DNA of 45,970 nucleotides from Actinomycetota bacterium (GTDB taxonomy: Bacteria; Actinomycetota; CADDZG01; JAHWKV01). Below, in pieces: positions 8,342 to 17,426 of the stretch (within the stretch, counting starts at the first letter, position 1; each line of letters opens with the position of its first letter). The DNA lies in NCBI GenBank assembly GCA_035759705.1, contig DASTUJ010000019.1, positions 1-45,970 of the forward strand, written 5' to 3'. The notes under the pieces were generated by a model that saw nothing but the letters and a program-made list of their open reading frames with translations, was not told the DNA's origin and did no database searches. The position numbers and the translations under genes were made by a program.

Positions 8342-8907
8342 TGGACGAAGAAGAGGGTAACGAAGAGCAGGATCCACACCACGTCGACGAAGTGCCAGTA
8401 GTAGGAGATTGCCTCCAGCGGTCCGTGCTCGACCCGGCCCGAGCGGCGCATGAACGCCAGCATCAGCGCCATAGCAGCCAGGCCGCCCAGCACGTGCAGG
8501 CCGTGGAAGCCGGTCATCAGGTAGAAGAGTGAGCCGAAGGCGTGGTCGGACATCTCGAACTCGAGGTTGGACCACTCGAACGCCTGGTTGGCGATGAACA
8601 GCCCGCCGAGGACCAGGGTGACCATGACCCAACGGACGACGCCGTTCAGGTCGTTGCGGACCGCGGAACGTTCCGCCAGGTAGATGGTGAGGCTGGATGC
8701 GACGAGGACCAGCGTGAAGATCGTCCCGAGGGTGGGTTCGAGGTGGACGCCCTCCCCCGGCCAGGGCTTCGTGTTGGCCTTGAGGGTGAAGTAGGCGGCG
8801 AACAGGCCGCCGAAGAACATGACCTCCGACCCGAGCCAGATCACCATCCCGGCTGTGGTCAGCCTGGGCCTGGTGGGTGCGTGGTCGACAGCTTCGGCGG
8901 AACTCAA
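8338..8907 (-). CDS. ctaE: Cytochrome c oxidase subunit III
   Basis: 189-aa subunit III of aa3-type cytochrome oxidase, five membrane helices, with family motifs SEVMFFGGLFAAYF, FEWSNLEFEMSDHAFGSLFYLMTGFHGLHVLGG and SYYWHFVDVVWILLF. It heads the ctaE-qcrC-qcrA-qcrB cluster; 4-base overlaps join all four genes, consistent with assembly of the bcc-aa3 supercomplex. Translation appears to start at TTG (8907), since no better in-frame start is seen. Other oxidase genes (ctaC, ctaD) are not in the window. Confidence 0.94.
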   Translation of the reverse strand: MSSAEAVDHAPTRPRLTTAGMVIWLGSEVMFFGGLFAAYFTLKANTKPWPGEGVHLEPTLGTIFTLVLVASSLTIYLAERSAVRNDLNGVVRWVMVTLVLGGLFIANQAFEWSNLEFEMSDHAFGSLFYLMTGFHGLHVLGGLAAMALMLAFMRRSGRVEHGPLEAISYYWHFVDVVWILLFVTLFFVQ

Positions 8908-9025
8908 AATTGCTACCGGGGCACCTTTCTGGCGTACTGACTACTCGTCCACGACGATCGTACCAGCGTGCGGCGGCCCCCACCGTTTAGGCTGGTCGGA
9001 TGCGCACAGCCGAGTTAAAATTCCC

Positions 9026-12000
9026 ATGGGTCTGACCGAACAGCTCGGCGCCATCGTCCCATCGACCATCCGGGAGCGGGGCCGGGAGCTCCACCACCGC
9101 GGGGCGGTTCACATCTACCGGGCGAACGACCTGGAGGTCAGGGCCTACGTGATGGGAAGCCGGATGTACCCGGTCGACATCTCCAGCGAGGACGGCGAGC
9201 TCCGCGTCGAGTGCGGCTGCCCCTACTTCGAGGGCGACGCCGGCATCTGCAAGCACCTGTGGGCCGCCTTCCTGGCCGCCGACGCCGCCGGCTACCTGTC
9301 GACCGAGACAGCTCTGGACACCGACGACCTGGGGGACCTGGAGCTGGGCGACGAGGACCTCGCCCGCACGCTGGAGACCTTCCGACAACAGACGCCTCCC
9401 GGCCCCCGCTACGACGCCTGGGCGACCCAGCTCCGGGCGATCCAGGCGGCGCAGGACCGGCTGTCCACCGGCAAGGTCACCAAACAGCGGGAGATCTTCT
9501 ACCTGGTCGACGTGAACAGCACAGTCACCGCCAACCAGCTGACCGTCGACATCGTCTACCGGGAGGCCCGCAAGGACGGCTCCTGGACCGCCCCGAAGCC
9601 GTTCTCCATCGCCGCCGCCAAAATCGCCGCCCTCAAGAACGGCCAGGACCGGCAGGTCCTGTCGATGATTCTCGGCACCGCCGACCCCTGGTCAAGCAGC
9701 CACGGCTACTACGGCTACAGCCGCGACCGCTCGATTCCGGGGACCGGGGTCACGATCCCCGCGTCGATGACCGACGTGGTGATCCCCCTCATTTGCAGAA
9801 CCGGCCGGGGCCGCCTGCTGACCGTCCTGGCGGACGAGCCGGTGACGCTGACCCTGGACGAGGGGCCCCGCTGGGAGCTGTGGATCGAGATGAAGGGCGG
9901 GTCTGAGGAGGACGGCTTCCGGGTGCAGGGGTCGCTCCGGCGCGGGGAGGAGACCATGCCGCTCACCGAGCCGGCCCTGCTGCTCCCCGGCGGGTTCGTG
10001 CTCGGCCGGGACGGCGTGGTCGCCGGGTTCGAGGACTTCGGGGCGTTCAGCTGGGTCCCCCTCCTGCGCCGCCAGGGAGCGATCCTGGTGCCGCCCGGCC
10101 AGGCCGACGAGTTCTTGAAGCAGCTGGTCAAGATGCCGCGGGTGCCTAAGGTCAAGATCCCGCCCGACCTGGAGTACGCCGAAGTCCAGGGCACCCCGAT
10201 CCCCTACCTACAGATCAAGCGGCAACCCAAGAACGCCTGGTCGAGCAAGCAGGATCTCGTGGTGACCCTGAGCTTCGAGTACGAAGGCGAGGTCATCTCC
10301 GGCCGGGACGCCGTCCGGGGGGTGCTGAAGCGCGACCCCAGGCGGCTGATCCTCCGGGACCGGGAGGCGGAGGAGGCTGCCGGCATCACCCTGAAGGAGC
10401 TGGGCGTAAAGCCCAACTCCCGCGGCGAGCTGCAGTTGACCGCCCGGAACATGCCCGGCACCGTCAGATCCCTGACCCAACTCGGCTGGCGGGTGGAGGC
10501 CGAAGGCAACCTGTACCGCACCGCCGGCCTGTCGCAGGCGAACATCAGCTCCGGCATCGACTGGTTCGAGCTCCAGGGGCAGGTCACCTTCGGCGACCAG
10601 GTCGCAACCCTGCCCCAGCTGCTCGCGGCCGTCCGGCGGGGAGAGGACTTCATCCGGCTGGGCGACGGGTCGATCGGACTGGTTCCGGAGGAGTGGATCG
10701 AGCGGTTCGCCACGGTGGCCGGCCTCGGCACCATCGAAGGCGACGGCCTGCGTTTCAAGCTCACCCAGGCCAGCCTGCTGGATGCGCTGCTGGCCGCCCA
10801 GCCCGACATCGAGGTCGATCGGGTCTTCGGCCGGATGCGGGACCGCCTGCGCTCGTTCGACGGGGTCGTGGCGCTGCACGAACCGCCCGGGTTCCAGGGG
10901 GAGCTGCGCGAGTACCAGCGGGAGGGACTGGGCTGGTTCGGCTTCCTGCAGGAGTTCGGGTTCGGCGGCTGCCTGGCCGACGACATGGGCCTCGGTAAGA
11001 CGGTGCAGGTGCTCGCTCTGCTGGAGGCCCGCCGGGAGATGCGAGAGACCGGCTCCCTGACCGCCGGCCCCTCGCTGATCGTCGTGCCCCGGTCGCTGGT
11101 CTTCAACTGGCAGGCCGAGGCCCAGCGGTTCGCCCCCAAGCTTCGGATCCTCAACCACACCGGCGCCCGGCTGGCGCCCGGGTCGCACTTCGAGGAGTAC
11201 GACGTGATCCTCACCACCTACGGCACCCTGCGCCGGGACGCCGCCCTGCTAACCGAGGTCCAATTCGACTACGCCATCCTGGACGAGGCACAGGCGATCA
11301 AGAATGCCACCACCGCCTCCGCCAAGGCCGCCCGTCTGCTGAAGGCCGACCACCGGCTGGCCCTCAGCGGCACGCCTATCGAGAACCACCTCGGCGAGCT
11401 GTGGAGCCTCTTCGAATTCTTGAATCCGGGCATGCTGGGTGCTGCGAAGGTCTTCGCAAACATGGTCTCCGACCGCACGCTCGACTCCGGCGGCAAAAAG
11501 GCCCTGGCCCGGGCGCTGCGGCCGTTCATCCTGCGCCGCACCAAGGAGCAGGTGGCCAAGGACCTACCCCTGAAGACCGAGCAGACCCAGTTCTGCGAGC
11601 TGGACGGGCCGCAGCGCAAGCAGTACGACGAGCTGCGTGACCACTACCGGAGGGATCTGTTGGAGCGGGTCGACCGCGAGGGGATGGCCAAGTCGAAGAT
11701 GTTCGTCCTCGAGGCTCTCCTTCGGCTGCGCCAGGCGGCCTGCCACCCGGGGCTGATCGACCCCAGCCGGGCAGGCGAGTCCAGCGCCAAGCTCGACGTG
11801 CTCCTGCCGCAGCTGATGGAGGTCGCCGAGGAGGGGCACAAGGCGATCGTCTTCTCCCAGTTCACCAAGATGCTCGGCATCGTCCGGCCGAAGCTGGACG
11901 AGGAGAAGATCGTCTACGAGTACCTGGACGGCCGGACCCGTGACCGCCAGGCGCGGGTCGAGCGGTTCCAGAACGACCCGGACTGCAAGTTGTTTCTGAT

Positions 12001-12289
12001 CAGCCTGAAGGCGGGCGGCCTGGGGCTGAACCTCACCGCCGCCGAGTACGTCTTCCTGCTGGACCCCTGGTGGAACCCGGCCGTCGAGGCGCAGGCCATC
12101 GACCGGGCGCACCGTATCGGCCAGGTGAACCCGGTCTTCGCCTACCGGCTGATCGCCAAGGACACCGTGGAGGAGAAGGTGCTGCAGCTGCAGGACTCCA
12201 AACGGGCCCTGGCCGATGCGATCATCGGCGCCGACAACAGCCTGATCCGGCAGATCGGCCGGGAGGACCTGGAGCTGCTGCTCTCTTAG
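9026..12289 (+). CDS. SNF2-family DNA translocase with N-terminal SWIM zinc finger
   Basis: 1087-aa SWI2/SNF2 ATPase. The N-terminal SWIM domain has the CxCxnCxH pattern (VECGCPYFEGDAGICKHLW, from about residue 62). A long middle region resembling bacterial SNF2-associated domains follows. The helicase core has DDMGLGKT (about 652), DEAQ (about 752), LSGTPIENHLGELW, ILRRTKEQVAKDLP, KAIVFSQFT and a C-terminal motif block ending RAHRIGQ (about 1029). Such proteins move along duplex DNA and remodel protein-DNA complexes; the bacterial role is poorly known. The ATG at 9026 is the first plausible start after the divergent ctaE; no Shine-Dalgarno sequence is obvious. It ends 3 bases before the convergent TerB-like gene. 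Confidence 0.93.
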   Translation: MGLTEQLGAIVPSTIRERGRELHHRGAVHIYRANDLEVRAYVMGSRMYPVDISSEDGELRVECGCPYFEGDAGICKHLWAAFLAADAAGYLSTETALDTDDLGDLELGDEDLARTLETFRQQTPPGPRYDAWATQLRAIQAAQDRLSTGKVTKQREIFYLVDVNSTVTANQLTVDIVYREARKDGSWTAPKPFSIAAAKIAALKNGQDRQVLSMILGTADPWSSSHGYYGYSRDRSIPGTGVTIPASMTDVVIPLICRTGRGRLLTVLADEPVTLTLDEGPRWELWIEMKGGSEEDGFRVQGSLRRGEETMPLTEPALLLPGGFVLGRDGVVAGFEDFGAFSWVPLLRRQGAILVPPGQADEFLKQLVKMPRVPKVKIPPDLEYAEVQGTPIPYLQIKRQPKNAWSSKQDLVVTLSFEYEGEVISGRDAVRGVLKRDPRRLILRDREAEEAAGITLKELGVKPNSRGELQLTARNMPGTVRSLTQLGWRVEAEGNLYRTAGLSQANISSGIDWFELQGQVTFGDQVATLPQLLAAVRRGEDFIRLGDGSIGLVPEEWIERFATVAGLGTIEGDGLRFKLTQASLLDALLAAQPDIEVDRVFGRMRDRLRSFDGVVALHEPPGFQGELREYQREGLGWFGFLQEFGFGGCLADDMGLGKTVQVLALLEARREMRETGSLTAGPSLIVVPRSLVFNWQAEAQRFAPKLRILNHTGARLAPGSHFEEYDVILTTYGTLRRDAALLTEVQFDYAILDEAQAIKNATTASAKAARLLKADHRLALSGTPIENHLGELWSLFEFLNPGMLGAAKVFANMVSDRTLDSGGKKALARALRPFILRRTKEQVAKDLPLKTEQTQFCELDGPQRKQYDELRDHYRRDLLERVDREGMAKSKMFVLEALLRLRQAACHPGLIDPSRAGESSAKLDVLLPQLMEVAEEGHKAIVFSQFTKMLGIVRPKLDEEKIVYEYLDGRTRDRQARVERFQNDPDCKLFLISLKAGGLGLNLTAAEYVFLLDPWWNPAVEAQAIDRAHRIGQVNPVFAYRLIAKDTVEEKVLQLQDSKRALADAIIGADNSLIRQIGREDLELLLS

Positions 12290-12292
12290 GAC

Positions 12293-12775
12293 TCAGTACG
12301 GGGTCTGCCCCCCGAATACCAGGTCGATCCGCCGCTTCTTCAAGGCCCGCTCGTCGTCGCACAACTGCTCGATCTCCGCGACCACGTCGTCGGACACCCC
12401 CAGCGCCGACGCGATCCGCCGCACGGACGCCCGCTCCTCGTCGTCGTAGTCGTGGTCGGCATGGGAGGCTCGAATGGCGTCGAAGACGGCCACCCTCCCC
12501 CACGTGTTCGCCACCGGCATGTTGCGTGCGAGGATGTCGGCGACGTTTTCGCCGGCGTCGTATGCCTCCAGGGCGTCGACCGTCGCCTGGGGCGCTCCGC
12601 ACGCGGCCCCGTAGCCGATTACCCACTCCTTCTCGGCTTGCCCAAGCTCCCCGTCGGCCCGGGCGGTAACCATGATGGTTTTCAGGTAGTCGACCCGGTC
12701 GTCCTCGGGAACCCCGTCCGGGAAGTCCCACATCTCCCGAAGCAGCCACAATCCGCCGGCCCGGTGTGCGTCCAT
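12293..12775 (-). CDS. TerB-like helical protein of unknown function
   Basis: 160-aa soluble, helical, acidic protein. Segments such as MVTARADGELGQAEKEWVIGYGAACG and DYDDEERASVRRIASALGVSDDVVAEIEQL have the repeated ADGE-(x)n-E pattern of TerB/DUF533-type helical domains, sometimes linked to tellurite or metal stress. No catalytic motif is visible. The start at 12775 has a strong upstream GGAGGTAGGAGG. It is divergent from glgB and convergent with the SNF2 gene. The TerB relation is a pattern judgement. Confidence 0.75.
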   Translation of the reverse strand: MDAHRAGGLWLLREMWDFPDGVPEDDRVDYLKTIMVTARADGELGQAEKEWVIGYGAACGAPQATVDALEAYDAGENVADILARNMPVANTWGRVAVFDAIRASHADHDYDDEERASVRRIASALGVSDDVVAEIEQLCDDERALKKRRIDLVFGGQTPY

Positions 12776-12905
12776 CCTCCTACCTCCGATCAGCCGATTT
12801 GGGGCACAGAACCTACCGCTATTCGCCAGGCTGCTCAATGCCCCGAGGCCGCCCGCGGCGGTTAAATTGCTTGGTAATCTGACGTCCGGGGTAGGAAACA
12901 AGGAG

Positions 12906-15146
12906 ATGACACCGATCATTAACGCGCCCAAAGCCGCCACCAACGGCCGAACCACCGTCCCCGGCAACTTCTCGGCGGACCTGGCTGTGGTGGCAAGAGG
13001 CGAACACCACGACCCCCACACCGTCCTCGGGCACCACGTCTCCGACGGGCGTTCCTACGTCAACGCCTTCCGTCCGGGCGCAACGAAGATGCGCGTTTTG
13101 ATCCCCGGGGCCAAGCCGGTCGAGATGCAGCGCCTGGAGGAGGGGGTCTTTGCCGCCGAGGCCACCCCGGCCTGGGACAACCCCGAGCCCTACCTGCTCC
13201 AAACCGAGTACCCGGACGGAACCGTCGTCACCATCGACGACCCGTACCGCTTCCCGCCGACCGTCGGTGAGCTCGATGTGTTCCTGCACGGCGAGGGCCG
13301 CCACCACGACCTGTGGAACGTCATGGGCGCCCACCCCCGGGTCCACCAGGGCATCGCAGGGACTTCGTTTGCCGTCTGGGCGCCCAACGCCCGCTCGGTA
13401 CGGGTGATCGGAAGCTTCAACCTGTGGGACGGGCGTATCCACCCGATGCGCTCGCTCGGCGGCTCCGGAGTCTGGGAGATCTTCATCCCCGCGGTACGCC
13501 CGGGCGACCTGTACAAGTTCGAGATCCTGAACGCCGCCGGGCACCTGACGACGAAGGCCGACCCGTTTGCCTTCGCCGCCGAACTGCCGCCGGGGACCGC
13601 CAGCATCGTCACCGAGTGCAGATTCAAGTGGTCCGACGCCGAATGGCTGGACCGCCGGGACGCCGAGAGCGCCCTCAACCAACCTCTTTCGATCTACGAG
13701 ATGCACCTGGGTTCCTGGAAGCGCAAGCCGGAGGACGGCGCCCGCCCGCTCACCTACAACGAGCTGGCCGCCGAGCTGCCCGGTTACGTCAGGGAGATGG
13801 GCTTCACCCACGTCGAGTTCATGCCGGTCGCCGAGCACCCATTCAGCGGCTCGTGGGGCTACCAGGTCACCGGCTACTACGCCCCGACCTCACGATTCGG
13901 CTCGCCGGACGACTTCCGGGCCCTGGTCAACGCCCTCCACGAGCAGGGCATCGGCGTGATCCTCGACTGGGTCCCCGGCCACTTCCCCCGCGACGAGTGG
14001 GCGCTGGCCCGCTTCGACGGCACCGCCCTATACGAACACGAGGACCCCCGAAAGGGCGCCCACCAGGACTGGGGCACGCTGATCTTCAACTACGGCCGGA
14101 ACGAGGTCCGCAACTTCCTGCTGGCCAACGCGCTGTACTGGCTGGAGGAGTTCCACGCCGACGGAATCCGGGTCGACGGCGTGGCCTCCATGCTCTACCT
14201 CGACTACTCCCGCGAGCCGGGCGAGTGGGTCCCCAACGAGTTCGGGGGCCGGGAGAACCTCGAAGCCGTGTCGTTCCTCAAGGAGCTGAACGAGCTGGTC
14301 TACGCCAAACACCCCGGCGTGATCATGGCCGCCGAGGAGTCGACCGCGTGGCCGGGGGTCTCCCGCCCGACCTACGCCGGCGGCCTGGGCTTCGGTTTCA
14401 AGTGGAACATGGGGTGGATGCACGACACCCTCGCCTACTTCTCCGAGGACCCCATCCACCGCCGCTACCACCACAACGACCTGACCTTCAGCCTGCTATA
14501 CGCCTTCACCGAAAACTTCATCCTGCCGCTGTCGCACGATGAGGTGGTCCACGGCAAGGGTTCGCTGCTCAACAAGATGCCGGGTGACCGGTGGCAGAAG
14601 GCCGCCAACCTGCGGGCGCTTCTGGCCTGGATGTGGGCGCACCCGGGCAAGCAGCTTTTGTTCCAGGGCTGCGAGGTCGCCCAGTCGGAGGAGTGGAGCC
14701 ACGACCGGAGCGTCGACTGGCACCTCCTCCAGTACCCCGAGCATTCGGGCATGCAGAAGCTGGTCAAGGAGTTGAACCGCGTCTACGTCGCCGAGCCTGC
14801 CCTGTGGGAGAAGGACTTCGAGGAGGGCGGCTTCCAGTGGATCCAGGGGGCCGACGCCGACTCGAACGTCGCCGCCTTCCTCCGCTACTCGGCCGACGGA
14901 AGCAGGGTGCTGGCCTGCCTGGCCAACCTGTCTCCCCTGCCGCGGCCCGGCTACAAGGTGGGATTGCCGCGAGGCGGAGCGTGGCGAGAGATCCTGAACA
15001 GCGACGCCGAAAGCTTCTTCGGCTCCAACACCGGCAACGGGGGCGGAGTCTGGGCCGGCGACGAAGGCTGGCACTGGCTCCCCCACTCGGCCGAGGTGAC
15101 CATCCCCCCTCTGGGTGTCGTCTGGCTGGTTCCCGAAGGCCAGTAG
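12906..15146 (+). CDS. glgB: 1,4-alpha-glucan branching enzyme
   Basis: 746-aa GH13 enzyme that transfers maltodextrin segments to make alpha-1,6 branches in glycogen. An N-terminal carbohydrate-binding region (DPHTVLGHH) and a CBM48 domain (FAVWAPNARSVRVIGSFNLWDG) precede the catalytic barrel. Active-site regions are DGIRVDGVASMLYLDYSR (nucleophile Asp about 424), AEESTAWPGVSRP (acid Glu) and LPLSHDEVVHGK (His-Asp); a C-terminal all-beta domain follows. The ATG at 12906 is preferred to the upstream TTG at 12867, because TAGGA and AAGGAG precede it. Length is normal for the family. No other glycogen genes are nearby. Confidence 0.95.
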   Translation: MTPIINAPKAATNGRTTVPGNFSADLAVVARGEHHDPHTVLGHHVSDGRSYVNAFRPGATKMRVLIPGAKPVEMQRLEEGVFAAEATPAWDNPEPYLLQTEYPDGTVVTIDDPYRFPPTVGELDVFLHGEGRHHDLWNVMGAHPRVHQGIAGTSFAVWAPNARSVRVIGSFNLWDGRIHPMRSLGGSGVWEIFIPAVRPGDLYKFEILNAAGHLTTKADPFAFAAELPPGTASIVTECRFKWSDAEWLDRRDAESALNQPLSIYEMHLGSWKRKPEDGARPLTYNELAAELPGYVREMGFTHVEFMPVAEHPFSGSWGYQVTGYYAPTSRFGSPDDFRALVNALHEQGIGVILDWVPGHFPRDEWALARFDGTALYEHEDPRKGAHQDWGTLIFNYGRNEVRNFLLANALYWLEEFHADGIRVDGVASMLYLDYSREPGEWVPNEFGGRENLEAVSFLKELNELVYAKHPGVIMAAEESTAWPGVSRPTYAGGLGFGFKWNMGWMHDTLAYFSEDPIHRRYHHNDLTFSLLYAFTENFILPLSHDEVVHGKGSLLNKMPGDRWQKAANLRALLAWMWAHPGKQLLFQGCEVAQSEEWSHDRSVDWHLLQYPEHSGMQKLVKELNRVYVAEPALWEKDFEEGGFQWIQGADADSNVAAFLRYSADGSRVLACLANLSPLPRPGYKVGLPRGGAWREILNSDAESFFGSNTGNGGGVWAGDEGWHWLPHSAEVTIPPLGVVWLVPEGQ

Positions 15147-15148
15147 CC

Positions 15149-15313
15149 GTGCCGGAACCGGAGCCGGACCCGGCGATGACCGATTTGGACCGCGAGCGGG
15201 AAGAGTTGAGCAGGGAGAATCCGGATACCGGTCCGCTGATCGCCCAGACGCCGGGGACCGGGGAGGATCAGGAGGAAACTCAGCTCGGAACCGTGTTCGG
15301 TTCCGGATCCTAG
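15149..15313 (+). CDS. Small acidic protein, hypothetical
   Basis: Reading from GTG at 15149 (2 bases after the glgB stop) gives 54 aa; from ATG at 15176 it gives 45 aa. The product is strongly acidic and lacks hydrophobic segments (DLDREREELSRENPDTGP, then TGEDQEETQLGTVFGSGS). Its stop codon overlaps the stop of the convergent membrane gene in the shared CTAG at 15310-15313, which favours a real but unrecognised gene translated with glgB. No family is recognised; it could be chance. Confidence 0.4.
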   Translation: MPEPEPDPAMTDLDREREELSRENPDTGPLIAQTPGTGEDQEETQLGTVFGSGS

Positions 15314-15558
15314 CCGGAGCCCTTCCGGGCCTTGAGCCAGCCGGCGCCCAGAGCTATCGGCACGGCCGCCAGCATGATGATGAAAATATTGATGATGAGC
15401 CCCAGCGGCCCGGGGACGCCCCCGATCAGCAGCGAGCCCAGTATCAGGACTACGACGGTGCCGCCCCAGTAGGCGGCCAGCAACCCGGGTGAGCCAAGCT
15501 CCTGCTTGGCCTTCTCCATCTCAGCGCGCCAGTCCGGTTGGTCGTTCACTAGTGCCAT
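15310..15558 (-). CDS. Small two-helix membrane protein, hypothetical
   Basis: 82-aa protein. A short charged N-terminus (NDQPDWRAEMEKAKQELG) is followed by two membrane segments (LLAAYWGGTVVVLILGSLLIGG and LGLIINIFIIMLAAVPIALGAG) and a basic end (WLKARKG). The ATG at 15558 is favoured over a start at 15588 because GAGTGG precedes it and the N-terminus then fits. Its stop overlaps that of the small acidic ORF. Function unknown. Confidence 0.6.
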   Translation of the reverse strand: MALVNDQPDWRAEMEKAKQELGSPGLLAAYWGGTVVVLILGSLLIGGVPGPLGLIINIFIIMLAAVPIALGAGWLKARKGSG

Positions 15559-15609
15559 TGTAGCCACTCGAAGTAGCAAGTCAGACAAGTTGTGGAAGTT
15601 CGGCCGCCG

Positions 15610-17361
15610 TTAGGAAGGTTGTTCGACGGTAGCCCGCCGCCGGGGCGGCAGCCAGCCGGCCTGGCGCTGCTCCTGCTCGACCCTGCCCAGCCTGACCTTG
15701 AGGATGTCGGTGCGGGTGCAGATGCCGGCGAACCGGGCCTCCGAGTCCAGGACAACCAGCTGCTCCACCCCTTCCGCGAGCATCATCTCCAGCGCAAAAG
15801 CGAGCGTGTCCGAGTCCCGAACCGCTACCGGGTCCTCGTTGCAGATCTCCAGGACCTGCTCGGCGGGATTCGAGGTGTCCAGCAACAGATCGGTTCTGGT
15901 GGTCAGTCCGGCGCACCGCCCCGCCTCGTCGACCAGCGGGTAGGCGTGGTGGTTGCTGTTTTGCAGCGCGATCCGTGCCTCCGCTACGGTCGCGTCGGAC
16001 GCCAGCGTGTGGACCGCCACCGTCATGGCGTCGCGCACCAGGGTGTGCTGGAAGACGTCGACCTCAAATGCCCTGCCCACCTTCAGCCCCCGGCGGGCCA
16101 GCTTCTCCGTCATAAGGGTCTCCGCCATCAAACCCCGGGCGACAAAGCTGGCGATGACCGTGGCGATCATCAACGGAAGGATCACCTGGTAGTCACCGGT
16201 CAACTCGAACAGGAACACGATTGCGGCAAAGGTTGCTCCCGTGGCTGCGCCGAATGTGCCGGCCATAAAAACCAGCGCGACGGCGCCCGGGGACAGGTGC
16301 AGCCACGGGAGCCAGGTCTCGGCGGCCACCCCGACAACTCCGCCGAAGCAGCCGCTGATCAGCAGCATCGGAGCCAGTGTGCCGCCCGAGGTGCCGGAAC
16401 CGAGGGCGATCCACCAGGCGACCAGCTTGGCAAGGCCCAGGGTGATTAGGGTGGCCATCGCCAGCCGGTTGTGGAGGATGTCGCCGATGGCGTCGTAGCC
16501 GACGCCCAGCACCCGGGGCACCGCCAGCCCGATCAGAGAAAAGCCGACCGCGCCGATCACCGGATGCCAGAACTCGCCCACCGGCAGCCTCCGGTACAGC
16601 TCCTCGGTGTAGAAAAGTCCTTTGGCGATGCCTACCGCGAGAAGGCCGCAGAGGACGCCGACTACGGCGAAGGCCGGCAGTTTCGCCAAGCCCGAGTAGT
16701 CGTGGGCGGGAACCGAAAACAACGGGCCGGGCTGCAACAGGAGCGAGTGAACGCCCGCTGCGATGCTCGAGGAGACGATCAGCGGGATCAGGGCCCGGCT
16801 GGAGAACTCGAAGAGCAAAAGTTCGATCGCCAGCACCACTGCGGCTATCGGCGCACCGAACGTTGCGGCCATGCCGGCAGCGGCGCCGCACGCCAGCAGG
16901 ATCTTGCGTTCGGCCGGCGACACGTGGAGGAACTGTCCCATCAGGCTGCCTATGGCCCCGCCGGTCACGATGATCGGCCCCTCGGCGCCGAAGGGGCCTC
17001 CGGTTCCGATTGCCAGAGCGGCCGACGCCGGCTTCGCTACCGCAACTCCGGGGGCGATCTTGCTGTGGCGGGTGAGCACCGCCTCCATGGTCTCCGGGAT
17101 GCCGTGTCCCCGGATGGCCGGCCAGCGAAGAGCAAGCAGCGACACCGCCAGGCCTCCGGCGGCCGCGACCGGAACCAGCGTCCAGTTCGGCTGCCATCCG
17201 GCAAACGACGGAACCTCGGTTGCCCAGCGGTGAAACAGGGCGAGGTTCGTCAACAGGCCGATCAGCTTCAGGAGTGCCCAGGCTGCGCCACCGCCGGCCA
17301 GGCCCAAAAAGGCGGCCGCGCCGATCAACATTCCGACTCTGCGGTGGGTCGTGTCCAGCAT
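15610..17361 (-). CDS. ClC-family chloride channel/antiporter with CBS domains
   Basis: 583-aa membrane protein of the ClC family, moving Cl- with or without H+ exchange. Selectivity-filter regions are visible: GHGIPETMEAV, GPFGAEGPIIVTGG (the gating glutamate of the GREGP motif is kept, with Ala for Arg) and GSGTSGGTLAPMLLISG. Two C-terminal CBS domains (about residues 445-560) may bind adenine nucleotides. The ATG at 17361 has AAAGGAG 8 bases upstream. The gene is divergent from a MarR regulator across a perfect palindrome at 17393-17409, suggesting direct control. Channel versus antiporter cannot be decided by eye. Confidence 0.92.
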   Translation of the reverse strand: MLDTTHRRVGMLIGAAAFLGLAGGGAAWALLKLIGLLTNLALFHRWATEVPSFAGWQPNWTLVPVAAAGGLAVSLLALRWPAIRGHGIPETMEAVLTRHSKIAPGVAVAKPASAALAIGTGGPFGAEGPIIVTGGAIGSLMGQFLHVSPAERKILLACGAAAGMAATFGAPIAAVVLAIELLLFEFSSRALIPLIVSSSIAAGVHSLLLQPGPLFSVPAHDYSGLAKLPAFAVVGVLCGLLAVGIAKGLFYTEELYRRLPVGEFWHPVIGAVGFSLIGLAVPRVLGVGYDAIGDILHNRLAMATLITLGLAKLVAWWIALGSGTSGGTLAPMLLISGCFGGVVGVAAETWLPWLHLSPGAVALVFMAGTFGAATGATFAAIVFLFELTGDYQVILPLMIATVIASFVARGLMAETLMTEKLARRGLKVGRAFEVDVFQHTLVRDAMTVAVHTLASDATVAEARIALQNSNHHAYPLVDEAGRCAGLTTRTDLLLDTSNPAEQVLEICNEDPVAVRDSDTLAFALEMMLAEGVEQLVVLDSEARFAGICTRTDILKVRLGRVEQEQRQAGWLPPRRRATVEQPS

Positions 17362-17392
17362 CGATCAAGCTCCTTTGGGGGTGGGGGAAACT

Positions 17393-17409
17393 ATATCGTA
17401 TCACGATAT
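17393..17409. promoter_or_regulatory. Palindromic operator between the ClC and MarR genes
   Basis: ATATCGT-ATC-ACGATAT is a perfect 7-bp inverted repeat with a 3-base centre in the 65-bp divergent promoter region. A further half-like TACGAT (17415-17420) follows. On the minus strand TATAGT (17395-17390), overlapping the palindrome, is a plausible -10 for the ClC gene. MarR proteins normally bind palindromes of this size next to their own gene. Confidence 0.7.
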
Positions 17410-17414
17410 CTTGG

Positions 17415-17420
17415 TACGAT
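17415..17420 (+). promoter_or_regulatory. Candidate -10 box of a leaderless marR transcript
   Basis: TACGAT ends exactly 6 bases before the ATG at 17427, and no Shine-Dalgarno sequence is present. It sits 5 bp from the palindromic operator, so a bound repressor would cover the promoter. Confidence 0.5.
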
Positions 17421-17426
17421 AGAGCT

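Noticed and set aside
7607-8983. 458-codon frame covering qcrC and part of ctaE
   Set aside because: The first 214 codons are out of frame with ctaE and lack a signal peptide. The real qcrC starts at 8341 with a signal peptide and an ATGA overlap.
8819-9025. Upstream extension of the SNF2 reading frame by 69 codons
   Set aside because: It runs antisense through the start of ctaE, and the SWIM-SNF2 protein has a normal N-terminus from the ATG at 9026.
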